From Succinivibrionaceae bacterium UBA3769 (GTDB lineage: Bacteria; Pseudomonadota; Gammaproteobacteria; Enterobacterales; Succinivibrionaceae), in the NCBI GenBank assembly GCA_002372325.1, contig DFFT01000163.1, positions 1 through 11,268 on the forward strand: DNA of 11,268 nt. The letters are read 5' to 3'. The notes below the pieces were generated by a model. The model was given only the letters and a program-made list of their open reading frames with translations, had not been told where the DNA came from and searched no databases. This document shows positions 1 to 6,951 of this stretch, one piece after another; position 1 is the stretch's first letter, and the number at the start of each line of letters is the position of its first letter. A program made the position numbers and the translations under genes.

Positions 1-15
1 CCTGTGTTCCGCAGC
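1..15. repeat. Left terminal inverted repeat of the IS
   Basis: CCTGTGTTCCGCAGC pairs with 2662-2676 at 14 of 15 positions. It may extend left of the window. The partner copy sits exactly where the IS gives way to the interrupted gene. Confidence 0.75.
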
Positions 16-73
16 CAAAATGGACAAAACGATGATTCGAAACGTTGTGACATGGCTTCCATAAAGGCATGAT

Positions 74-98
74 ACAAAATTCCCGAAGAAAATTTTGT
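74..98. other. Hairpin upstream of the transposase promoter
   Basis: ACAAAATT (74-81) and AATTTTGT (91-98) form an 8-bp perfect stem around a 9-base loop, between the IS left end and the transposase promoter. There is no U-run typical of a terminator. It might dampen transcription entering from outside the IS (inference). Confidence 0.45.
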
Positions 99-118
99 TA
101 GAATTTGTATGGGGTTGC
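98..118. repeat. Left copy of a 21-bp internal inverted repeat
   Basis: Bases 98-118 (starting TTAGAATTTG, ending GGGGTTGC) are the exact reverse complement of 2581-2601. The repeat overlaps the zone where the transposase promoter -35 would lie. Its end also belongs to a tandem 10-bp repeat, TATGGGGTTG then CATGGGGTTG, at 108-127. A binding site for transposase or a regulator is a reasonable inference. Confidence 0.8.
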
Positions 119-136
119 ATGGGGTTGTGGTATAAT
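105..136 (+). promoter_or_regulatory. Transposase promoter, extended -10
   Basis: TGGTATAAT at 128-136 combines a perfect -10 hexamer (131-136) with the extended -10 TG dinucleotide. No good -35 is present at 16-18 bp; TTGTAT at 105-110 is 20 bp away, as expected for a promoter leaning on its extended -10. Transcription would begin near 143, leaving a leader of about 27 bases before the 170 start. Confidence 0.65.
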
Positions 137-169
137 GAGCGGCATATAGTGAGAACCTAACAGCCTGGG

Positions 170-2581
170 ATGTATAACGTAATGTATCTGACAACAAAGT
201 CTTTCAAATCCGGGACATATCTGTACCTGATGGAATCAAAATATGACCCCGACACGAAGAAAGCCAAAAAAATGATTGTGAAGACTTTTGGAAAGTACGA
301 CGAATTCGTAGCAGCCAGACCCGACGAATATGCAGAGTTGGTAAGACAGTACGGAAAAAACAAAGAAAAAGCAAAAGATAAGCGAGAAGCATCCATAACT
401 GATTTTTTTAATGAACTTAACAGTCGTAATCTTCAGGATGCAACTTCTGATAATTCAAAGAGTTTTAATTACATGGTAACTTTGAATTACTCACATCTGT
501 TATTCAGAAAAATGTGGAATGAAGATCTTCAAATGCCTAAATTCTTTGATTATCTTGTAAGACACAATCAGTTAGATATTCAATACAGTATCAGCAACAT
601 TGCACTGTATTTTTCTGTTCTGAAAATAATGGAGCCCATGTCTTATCTTGCAGGAATGGAGTCAAGTCTGAGATTTATTGGTGATCCTATGAGCCAATAT
701 TCAACTGATGATGTCTATAGATGCCTTCATGTACTGGCTGAGTATAAAGAGCAAATAATGAAGCATCTGTCTGGAAGGATAGACAAAATAATCCCTCGAG
801 AAAAATCACTGATTTTTTACGATTGCACCAATTGTTATTTTGAAACTCCTTACAACGACATTTACTGGTATCGAAAAAAAGCTCAAAGAATTTTAAGAAG
901 GGAACTCAGAAAAGATAACCAATTCAGCGGAGTGTCCGATAGGGAGTTAAATATAATTATTGATGAAACTCCTGAGTATGCGTCACTTCTTAGTGACATT
1001 ATTGAGTCGTTTGGCGACCCAATGAGAATGCACGGAGCAAGCAAGGAGAAGCGTTTTGATTTACCTTTGGTTTCCATAGCCTTGGTAATTGATGATCATG
1101 CAATACCCATAGATTTCCAAGTATATGCCGGAAATCAGGCGGAAACATCAACCATGATTGAATCAATAAAAAAACTCAAGGAAAAATACGAAATTAAAAA
1201 TGCCATACTTGTTGCTGATGCCGCTTTAAACGGTACTAAAAATCTGAGTATGTTATTAAATGAGGGGCTTGGTTTTGCAGTTTCAAAATCTGCTCTGACT
1301 TTTGATAAATCAATTCGAAAGAATCATCTGAATCTATCAAAATATAAACAAATGAAGGATGAATCTGGGCAAGATACAAAATACCTATACAAAATAATAA
1401 CATACAAAAATAAAGTTCCTGGAAAAGAGAATGGCGAATCAATAAAACATACAATTGAGTGCCAGATGATGATTACCTTCAGCGAAGCAAGGAAAAGCCG
1501 TGATTTGGCAACTATGGAAGCAAATATACAGAGAGCAAAGCAGGCTATTTCCAAACATGAACAGGTCAATACCTCAAAAAGCGGCTGGAAACAATTTGTA
1601 ATAACAACAATATTAGAAGATACACAGGATGGCAAAAAAACTTCAGACAAAACTATAGCAAAAACAGCTTCAAACGGTGGAACAAACTCAAATAAAACTG
1701 CTGCAGACAATTTCAAATCTCCTGCAAATGCTGAGACTGATAACACAGGTTCCGTGCAGACAGCAGAAGCAAATTGTGAAAAATGCAACAGTTCAGAATC
1801 AGGAATTAATTCGAATGAGAGTAATTCGAAACAAGATTCTCAAGTTCAACAAAATGATGGTAAAAATAAAAAAGAAAGCGAAAAGAAAACTAAATCAAAA
1901 AAACAAAAGCAGGAAAAAACAACAAGCAAAAATAAAGAAAAACACATTGCAACTTATCTTAACGAACAGTTAATTCAAAAAAGACGTGAATGTGCTGGAT
2001 TTTCTGGAATTTTATTTCATCAAGCACCAGATACAAAAGAAGAACTGACAGCTGAGTATGTCAGCACATTGTATCATCATCTTGTTGAAATAGAAGAATG
2101 TTTCAGAATAATGAAAAACGACCTTGAAATCAGGCCTCTGTATGTAAGGGATAAATCCAGCATCATAGGGCATATTCTATTGTGCGTTGTTTCACTTATT
2201 ATGATCAGGATGGTGCAAAACACTTTTAAAAAATCAAACAAAACAATAACAGCTTCTCAACTTCAAGATATATTAAAAAATCTTAAATTGCAAACATATT
2301 ACCGCAATGATAAATGTTTTTTAATTAAATCACATGAACTTGATAAACGAAATTGTCTTAGAGGTTCAAAAGGAAAAATTGAACTTAAAGAGATGGATAA
2401 CGACAATAATGATAATGAAATTACTAATGATAATTTTATAAATAGGTTTTTAGGTTTCTCTTTGCCTCCAGTATCAACTATGGAAAACATTCGCAGTTTA
2501 TTTAAGATGAGATCTCTCAATTTGTCTGAAGACCAACTCAATGTCATAACGAAAAATTGCAATATCGACATGGGGGCGTAG
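170..2581 (+). CDS. DDE transposase, IS4 superfamily (IS1634-like), 803 aa
   Basis: Catalyses cut-and-paste movement of the surrounding IS. Visible features are a short N-terminal region typical of IS1634-like proteins (SGTYLYLMES, then KTFGKYDEF), a first catalytic Asp in LIFYDCTNCYF (D218), a second in ILVADAALNG (D350), and a final Glu in the YREK-like signature YHHLVEIEECFRIMK. In that signature Y-x2-L-x3-E-x6-K gives E642 and K649, with Leu replacing the usual Arg. Residues about 484-590, between D350 and E642, form a Lys/Ser/Asn/Gln-rich low-complexity insert with no predicted fold, which makes the protein long for its family. The frame is open throughout, so it is probably functional. 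The ribosome-binding site is weak. ATG 170 is chosen, but ATG 182 (MYLTTKS) would suit the family equally well. The stop codon shares its last base with the right internal repeat. Confidence 0.88.
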   Translation: MYNVMYLTTKSFKSGTYLYLMESKYDPDTKKAKKMIVKTFGKYDEFVAARPDEYAELVRQYGKNKEKAKDKREASITDFFNELNSRNLQDATSDNSKSFNYMVTLNYSHLLFRKMWNEDLQMPKFFDYLVRHNQLDIQYSISNIALYFSVLKIMEPMSYLAGMESSLRFIGDPMSQYSTDDVYRCLHVLAEYKEQIMKHLSGRIDKIIPREKSLIFYDCTNCYFETPYNDIYWYRKKAQRILRRELRKDNQFSGVSDRELNIIIDETPEYASLLSDIIESFGDPMRMHGASKEKRFDLPLVSIALVIDDHAIPIDFQVYAGNQAETSTMIESIKKLKEKYEIKNAILVADAALNGTKNLSMLLNEGLGFAVSKSALTFDKSIRKNHLNLSKYKQMKDESGQDTKYLYKIITYKNKVPGKENGESIKHTIECQMMITFSEARKSRDLATMEANIQRAKQAISKHEQVNTSKSGWKQFVITTILEDTQDGKKTSDKTIAKTASNGGTNSNKTAADNFKSPANAETDNTGSVQTAEANCEKCNSSESGINSNESNSKQDSQVQQNDGKNKKESEKKTKSKKQKQEKTTSKNKEKHIATYLNEQLIQKRRECAGFSGILFHQAPDTKEELTAEYVSTLYHHLVEIEECFRIMKNDLEIRPLYVRDKSSIIGHILLCVVSLIMIRMVQNTFKKSNKTITASQLQDILKNLKLQTYYRNDKCFLIKSHELDKRNCLRGSKGKIELKEMDNDNNDNEITNDNFINRFLGFSLPPVSTMENIRSLFKMRSLNLSEDQLNVITKNCNIDMGA

Positions 2582-2601
2582 CAACCCCATACAAATTCTA
2601 A
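2581..2601. repeat. Right copy of the 21-bp internal inverted repeat
   Basis: GCAACCCCAT followed by ACAAATTCTAA is the exact reverse complement of 98-118. It starts on the last base of the transposase stop codon. An ATGGGG at 2570-2575 could also pair with CCCCAT at 2585-2590, placing a small hairpin across the stop. Confidence 0.8.
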
Positions 2602-2616
2602 TTTCTAAAACGCCAC

Positions 2617-2652
2617 AAAGCTAGTAAAAGCAAGGCTTGGGAGCTTTTTTTT
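2617..2652 (+). terminator. Intrinsic terminator of the transposase gene
   Basis: AAAGCT (2617-2622) pairs with AGCTTT (2642-2647). An inner stem AAGC/GCTT sits between them, and an eight-T run follows at 2645-2652. It lies just inside the right end of the IS and would stop transposase transcripts before the interrupted gene. Confidence 0.6.
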
Positions 2653-2661
2653 GACTCGGAT

Positions 2662-2676
2662 GCTGCGGAATACAGG
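2662..2676. repeat. Right terminal inverted repeat of the IS
   Basis: GCTGCGGAATACAGG mirrors bases 1-15 with one mismatch. The next bases (TACTGGACAGTCTCGGCGG) already encode the ClpP-like motif of the host gene, fixing the junction to about 2676. Confidence 0.75.
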
Positions 2677-3782
2677 TACTGGACAGTCTCGGCGGACAGG
2701 TAATGCCGGCTCTGGAGATCGCCCGGCGGGTCAGCGAAGACGGGATGGGCACGGTGGTGCTGGAGAATGCCACCTGCGCCAGCGCCTGCTTTCTGATATT
2801 TATCTCCGGCTCGGCCCGGGCAGCCATGCCGGGAGCCTCCATGTACGTGCATCGGATCTCCGATGAGGACGGGGACAGTCTTTCCGCCCGGGGCTACTCG
2901 GTGACCATAAATGACCTCTACCGCAAGCTCAAGGTGCCGGACAATATCCGGATAGCCATGCTGGACACTCCGCCGGGGGAATCCTATCGCCTTACGGAGC
3001 AGGATCTCCGGAATATTTCCACGCTGTCCCTTCCGGAAAAGCCTGCCCCGAAACCGCAGGCTCTGCGGGGTTCCGCTTCCGGACAGGGAATTTTCAGTTC
3101 CGGCAGAGCTTTGGCAACAGCCCCAAAGCCCAGTCCCGCCGATGATGTTTTTGCCGAGATAGATCGTCAGGCGGAGGAGCTGGCCAAATCTGACGACCTC
3201 CGTTCAGGGATCTGGGCCACGGATGCCTACTACCGCAGCATTCCGCTGTATGATACCCGTGGCATGGATTTTGAGGAGGCTGCGGCAAAGCTCGCCCGCC
3301 TTATCCCCGGAGATCGCACCGGCATCCCCGAATACCTTATCGGAAAGATGTATCAGGACGGTCTGGGCGGGAACGTAAAGCAGCATGAAACCGCCTGGTA
3401 CTATTATGAAAAGGCCGCAAACAAAGGCAACGGTCTTGCCATATTCCGGATGGGGATGTACTTCAAGAAGCACGGCCGGGATGCCGAGGCGGTGTCCTAT
3501 ATCCTCAAGGCTGTCAAAATGATGGTGCCGGCGGCGGTGAACTATCTGGGGTACATTTCGGAGCAGGGGATCATGGTGCCTCAGGATTACGGCATGGCGA
3601 TTCTTATGTATTACACCGGATACCGTCTGGGCAGCGATCAGTCCTCCTATGCTCTCGGCAATATGTTTCTGAACGGCATCGGCGTGGACAGAGACCTGAA
3701 ATCAGCCTGCGCCTTGTTCCGGGAGTCTGCCTCCCGGGGCAATCTCAAGGCCGAAAGGGTGTACCGGGAGAACTGCCGGTAG
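2677..3782 (+). pseudogene. IS-truncated gene for a ClpP-like/Sel1-repeat exported protein
   Basis: The frame is open from the IS junction, beginning VLDSLGGQV just before ATG 2703. The N-terminal part matches the periplasmic ClpP-like family (COG3904 type): an LxSxGG-like turn, then CASACFLIF with the presumed nucleophile Ser at residue 27 counted from ATG 2703, and MYVH with the presumed His at residue 50. A Pro/Ala/Lys-rich linker follows (about 110-150). The C-terminus has about four Sel1-like repeats (about 207-348), for example YLIGKMYQDGLGG and YALGNMFLNGIGV. The signal peptide and first strands expected upstream are missing, so the gene is probably inactivated. ATG 2703 could start a cytoplasmic fragment, but I see no Shine-Dalgarno site there. 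A Sel1 tail usually mediates protein-protein contacts, and the substrate is unknown. Confidence 0.75.
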
Positions 3783-3810
3783 GAAGCATTTGGTATTCGG
3801 CAGCAGACAT

Positions 3811-3842
3811 AAAAAAACCGGGGCGTTCCCCGGTTTCTTTTT
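3811..3842. terminator. Bidirectional intrinsic terminator
   Basis: AAACCGGGG (3815-3823) and CCCCGGTTT (3828-3836) form a perfect 9-bp stem with a CGTT loop. Seven A's precede the stem and a T-rich tract (TTTCTTTTT) follows, so it can end transcription from both sides. It lies between the convergent ClpP-like/Sel1 gene and metG. Confidence 0.85.
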
Positions 3843-3954
3843 AATCCTGAAGCTCTGCCGCTTATTATGTGCTGAACATGGTTTTCAGACACGAATTTCG
3901 GCAGGTATTTCAGCATTTATTCTGCGAGATTGCCGTTCCTCAGATCAGGCAGGA

Positions 3955-6051
3955 TCAGGACACCCGATCTCCCGGCTTCACTCCCTCATCGGCAGACAGG
4001 AGGAAGATATCCTTCTTCCCGGGGCCGGCGGAGAGGATCATGCCCTCGGAAACCCCGAAGCGCATCTTCCGGGGTGCCAGGTTATAAACCATGATCACAA
4101 ATCTCCCCACGAGAGCCGCCGGATCCTGATAGGCGGACTTGATGCCGGAGAAGACCTGCCGGGTTTCGCCGTTGCCGAGATCCAGCTGGAACTTAAGGAG
4201 CTTGTCGGATTCCGGCACTTCTTCGCAGGAGATCACTTTGGCGGCCCGGAGATCCAGCTTCGCGAAGTCGTCAATGGTGATGATGCCGGGAGCGGCGTCT
4301 TCGTTACCCTTGCTCTTGCCGTCAGACGGTTTCCCGCTCTGACCGTCCTTTTTGGTCTCTCCCTTCTTGGCAGCGGTCTTGTTTTCTGAAGCGTTAAGAT
4401 CCTGAAGATCCTGTTTGGAGTCAGCGATCATGGCCTCAACGCTCTTCATGTCAATGCGCTTGAACAGGGCCTTGAAGGGAGCGATTTCCTTATCAAGGAG
4501 CGCCGTGCCCAGATTATCCCAGGAGAGATCGGTCTTCAGGAACTCCGCGCTGTCCCGGGCCAGCTTGGGGAGCACCGGAGAAAGATAGGTGATAAGCACC
4601 CGGTAAAGGTTGAGACAGGTGGTGCAGATCCTTTGAAGCTCGTCATTCCGGGATTCGTCCTTGGCCACTACCCAGGGAGCCTTTTCATCCACGTAGCGGT
4701 TAGCGTCATCAGCTAATTCCATGACCTTTCTGATAAGGGCGGAGTACTCCCGGGCATTGTAGCCGGCGGCGATTTCCTCCCGGGCGGCGACAAAGGAATC
4801 CAGAAGCTCCGGATTATCCAGAGAGGCGGCCAGCTTTCCCTGGAACTTCTTGGTGATAAACACGGCGGTGCGGGAGGCCAGATTTACCAGCTTGTTCACG
4901 AGATCGGAGTTGGTGCGGGCCACAAAGTCCGGGAGATTGAGATCCAGATCGTCGATCCGGCCGTTCATCTTGGAGGCGTAGTAGTAGCGGAGGCATTCCG
5001 GATCAAAGTGCTTAAGGTAGGTTGCAGCCTTGATGAAGGTGCCCTTGGACTTGCTCATCTTGGCGCCGTTCACCGTAACGTACCCGTGGACGTAGAGATG
5101 GTTCGGCACCCGGCAGCCGGCGCCGTGAAGCATGGCCGGCCAGAAAAGGCTGTGGAAGTAGAGAATGTCCTTGCCGATAAAGTGCACCATTTCGGAGTCG
5201 GAGCTTTCCTTCAGGAATTCCTCGAAATCGATGCCCTTGGAGGTCATGAAGTTCTTGAAGGAAGCGAGATACCCCACCGGCGCATCCAGCCAGACGTAGA
5301 AGTATTTGTCTTCCGTGCCGGGGATCTTAAAGCCGAAGTAGGGGGCGTCCCGGCTGATATCCCACTGCTGCAGACCGGCGTCAAACCATTCCTGAAGCTT
5401 ATTGGCCATTTCCTTGGGCAGGGATCCGGAATTGATCCATTCCTTAAGGAAGCCATCGAACTTGGGGAGGTCAAAGAAATAGTGCTCGGATTCCTTCATT
5501 ACCGGAACAGCGCCTGAAATCACGGAGCGGGGATTTATGAGTTCGGCCGGAGAGTAGGAGGCGCCGCAGACTTCGCAGTTATCCCCGTACTGATCCTCCG
5601 CGTGGCATCTCGGACAGGTGCCCTTCACGAAGCGATCCGGCAGGAACATCTTCTTTTCCGGATCAAAAAGCTGGGAGATCTTTTTTACCTGAATGTAGCC
5701 CCGATCCCGGAGTATGGTGTAGAGCTTTTCGGAAATTTCGCGGTTTTCCGGAGAGTTGGTGCGGTAGTAATGATCGTAGCTGATCTCGAAGCCGGCAAAG
5801 TCCCGGCGGTGTTCGGTTTCCATTTCCCCGATAACGTCCTCGGGGGTTCTGCCCAGCTTCTGAGCCTTGATCATAATGGGGGTGCCGTGCTGATCGTCGG
5901 CGCATACAAAATAAACCCGGCGTCCCTGCATTCTCTGGAACCTGACAAAGATGTCCGCCTGGATATGTTCCAGAATATGACCCAGGTGAATGGACCCGTT
6001 GGCATAAGGCAATGCGCAGGTTACGAGTAAGGTATTTGACTTGTCTGTCAT
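3955..6051 (-). CDS. metG: Methionyl-tRNA synthetase (class Ia, dimeric type), 698 aa
   Basis: Charges tRNA-Met with methionine in the cytoplasm using ATP. From ATG 6051 the catalytic core opens LLVTCALPYANGSIHLGH, with the HIGH-type motif HLGH at 22-25. A zinc knuckle follows with C146, C149, C159 and C162 (CPRCH...CEVCG), then the KMSKS loop at 331-335. The anticodon-binding helical domain comes next, then a Lys/Gly/Ser-rich linker (TAAKKGETKKDGQSGKPSDG region). The protein ends in a tRNA-binding (EMAP/Arc1p-like) domain from DFAKLDLRAAKVI to the C-terminus. Size and domain order match E. coli MetG. ATG 6051 is preceded by GGAG about 9 bases upstream; an in-frame TTG at 6078 would add nine residues but is less likely. 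The gene converges on the truncated ClpP-like/Sel1 gene and shares its terminator. Confidence 0.98.
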   Translation of the reverse strand: MTDKSNTLLVTCALPYANGSIHLGHILEHIQADIFVRFQRMQGRRVYFVCADDQHGTPIMIKAQKLGRTPEDVIGEMETEHRRDFAGFEISYDHYYRTNSPENREISEKLYTILRDRGYIQVKKISQLFDPEKKMFLPDRFVKGTCPRCHAEDQYGDNCEVCGASYSPAELINPRSVISGAVPVMKESEHYFFDLPKFDGFLKEWINSGSLPKEMANKLQEWFDAGLQQWDISRDAPYFGFKIPGTEDKYFYVWLDAPVGYLASFKNFMTSKGIDFEEFLKESSDSEMVHFIGKDILYFHSLFWPAMLHGAGCRVPNHLYVHGYVTVNGAKMSKSKGTFIKAATYLKHFDPECLRYYYASKMNGRIDDLDLNLPDFVARTNSDLVNKLVNLASRTAVFITKKFQGKLAASLDNPELLDSFVAAREEIAAGYNAREYSALIRKVMELADDANRYVDEKAPWVVAKDESRNDELQRICTTCLNLYRVLITYLSPVLPKLARDSAEFLKTDLSWDNLGTALLDKEIAPFKALFKRIDMKSVEAMIADSKQDLQDLNASENKTAAKKGETKKDGQSGKPSDGKSKGNEDAAPGIITIDDFAKLDLRAAKVISCEEVPESDKLLKFQLDLGNGETRQVFSGIKSAYQDPAALVGRFVIMVYNLAPRKMRFGVSEGMILSAGPGKKDIFLLSADEGVKPGDRVS

Positions 6052-6096
6052 TATGAAAAGCTCCGTTAACCTTTCCAATGTAAAAAAATTGTGAGT

Positions 6097-6125
6097 ATTG
6101 TAGCAGATCGCCGGATGACAATAAA
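6097..6125 (-). promoter_or_regulatory. Possible metG promoter
   Basis: Read on the minus strand, TACAAT (6102-6097) is a good -10 and TTTATT (6125-6120) lies 17 bp upstream as a weak -35. Transcription would start near 6090 and give a leader of about 40 bases carrying the GGAG site of metG. Confidence 0.4.
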
Positions 6126-6591
6126 GGAGGAGAAAAAAGGAACGGAAAAGGGCGGGGAACCCCGCAGCGGGGCGGAGTCAGGTCCCTTGTGACGCAGCCG
6201 GGCTGATCCATTGCTCATGCCGGAACCGGTAACGATAAATCCCGATACTTTTGTCCGGAGATGCCTGCTTTGACAATTATGCAATCCTGCTGTTATTTTG
6301 TCGGGGCATCTTGTCGGTCTAGAGCTGCCAAAACCGCCCGGCCAAAACACAGTACCAATTACAGTAACGCTGAAAACGCAAACTCAGATCAGATGCGTCA
6401 TCTTCTGTCAAAGCCTTAATTTAAAAGGATTTGCCTTCGCTGAATTTATGGCGCTGATTTATGGGCGCTGATTGTCTGAATTGTCAGTCTTGATTGCAGA
6501 TCAAAGCTATAGAATGCAATTATCACAAAATAACAGTGACATTTAGTACAACAGGCATATCATAACAATATTAAAGCTGATACCGGAGACG
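6126..6591. other. Gene-poor stretch upstream of metG
   Basis: No convincing gene here. It holds two mutually exclusive GC-rich hairpins sharing CCCCGC: GCGGGG (6152-6157) / CCCCGC (6160-6165), and the latter with GCGGGG (6167-6172). On the minus strand these are followed by T-rich sequence and could act as a terminator upstream of metG. A short tandem repeat lies at 6445-6471. The DNA becomes noticeably more AT-rich towards 6591. A 52-codon open frame at 6261-6419 lacks properly spaced ribosome-binding and family signals. Confidence 0.5.
6445..6471. repeat. Short tandem repeat, 13/14-bp unit
   Basis: TTTATGGCGCTGA (6445-6457) is followed directly by TTTATGGGCGCTGA (6458-6471), differing by one inserted G. 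GGGCGCTGA recurs at 6784-6792, at the edge of the left 107-bp repeat. Confidence 0.7.
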
Positions 6592-6779
6592 ATGATGAAA
6601 GGACAATCTGAAGAAGAGAAGCAGCGGATACTGTCGCTTGCCGGCAATCCCCAAAACGGGCCATCGGCGCCGTAATTGACGGCAAATATCTGACCATTGA
6701 AGAATACCATGCCCGGTACATTCGTCTCGGCAAATCCCGGGTGATTATTCCGTCCCTGCCTGAAGAAACCATGCCTTAA
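6592..6779 (+). pseudogene. Small frameshifted ORF, unknown family
   Basis: ATG 6592 (or 6595) has a GGAG at 6585-6588 and reads MMKGQSEEEKQRILSLAGNP, then hits TAA at 6673. In the -1 frame, reading continues from the CCCCAAAA tract (6649-6656) as KRAIGAVIDGKYLTIEEYHA, then about 20 more residues ending PEETMP and TAA at 6779. The two halves join naturally into a protein of about 61-62 aa, charged and with a beta-like IGAVIDGKYLTI stretch. I do not recognise the family. A single-base indel in the homopolymer pair is the simplest explanation. Programmed slippage is possible, but no classical heptamer is in the right frame. It lies just ahead of the left 107-bp repeat. Confidence 0.45.
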
Positions 6780-6788
6780 CTGAGGGCG

Positions 6789-6895
6789 CTGACATCAATA
6801 TGCAGAAATTTCCCTGTAAACGGACAGCCCGCGCCTTTTTGATCGGAATGCGGATCTCGTATTGACAGAGATGTCTGTTTTGGGGTCTCAGAAAA
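6789..6895. repeat. Left copy of a 107-bp imperfect direct repeat
   Basis: Matches 8034-8140 at about 85 of 106 aligned positions by hand alignment, with two single-base gaps. Shared blocks include CTGACATCAA, TGCAGAAATTTCC, CCGCGCCTTTTT, TATTGAC, GAGATG and TCTCAGAAAA. This copy lies upstream of the hydrolase gene and covers the TTGs that would extend its reading frame. Confidence 0.85.
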
Positions 6896-6951
6896 CAACT
6901 CAGCGCTATTCTTTCAGGAGATGTTCAGTCATGAAGCACAAGGAGCCAAAT

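Larger units (their letters stand above)
1..2676 (+). mobile_element. Insertion sequence, IS4 superfamily, probably IS1634 family
   Basis: A single-transposase element, visibly AT-rich against GC-rich flanks. The first 15 bases (CCTGTGTTCCGCAGC) are the reverse complement, with one mismatch, of 2662-2676 (GCTGCGGAATACAGG). Right after 2676 the sequence switches to GC-rich coding DNA that reads in frame into a ClpP-like motif (LDSLGG), so 2676 is very probably the true right end. The order inside is outer repeat, hairpin 74-98, 21-bp internal inverted repeat 98-118, promoter, transposase, internal repeat 2581-2601, terminator 2617-2652, outer repeat. The left flank is outside the window, so no target duplication can be checked. 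The window starting exactly at the IS end would fit a contig broken at a multicopy repeat (inference). The family call rests on the transposase. Confidence 0.82.

Noticed and set aside
1677..1973. 98-codon second frame inside the transposase
   Set aside because: Lies in the Lys/Asn-rich low-complexity region where all frames tend to stay open; no ribosome-binding site. A frameshifted transposase is not needed because the main frame is intact.
98..2601. Taking the perfect 21-bp repeat as the IS termini
   Set aside because: The AT-rich IS sequence and terminator continue to 2676, where the host reading frame resumes exactly beside the outer 15-bp repeat, so the 21-bp pair is internal.
3790..4389. 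199-codon plus-strand frame over the end of metG
   Set aside because: Antisense to the MetG tRNA-binding domain and running through the shared terminator; no supporting signals.
6261..6419. 52-codon open frame MPALTIMQSCC...
   Set aside because: GGAG abuts the ATG with no spacer, composition is not gene-like, and no family is recognised.
6862..6895. TTGACA at 6862 as a hydrolase promoter -35, or TTG 6862 as its start codon
   Set aside because: No -10 at 16-18 bp spacing, and the base pattern is part of the 107-bp repeat whose other copy has TTGACG. The start with AAGGAG at 6952 and a clean signal peptide is better.
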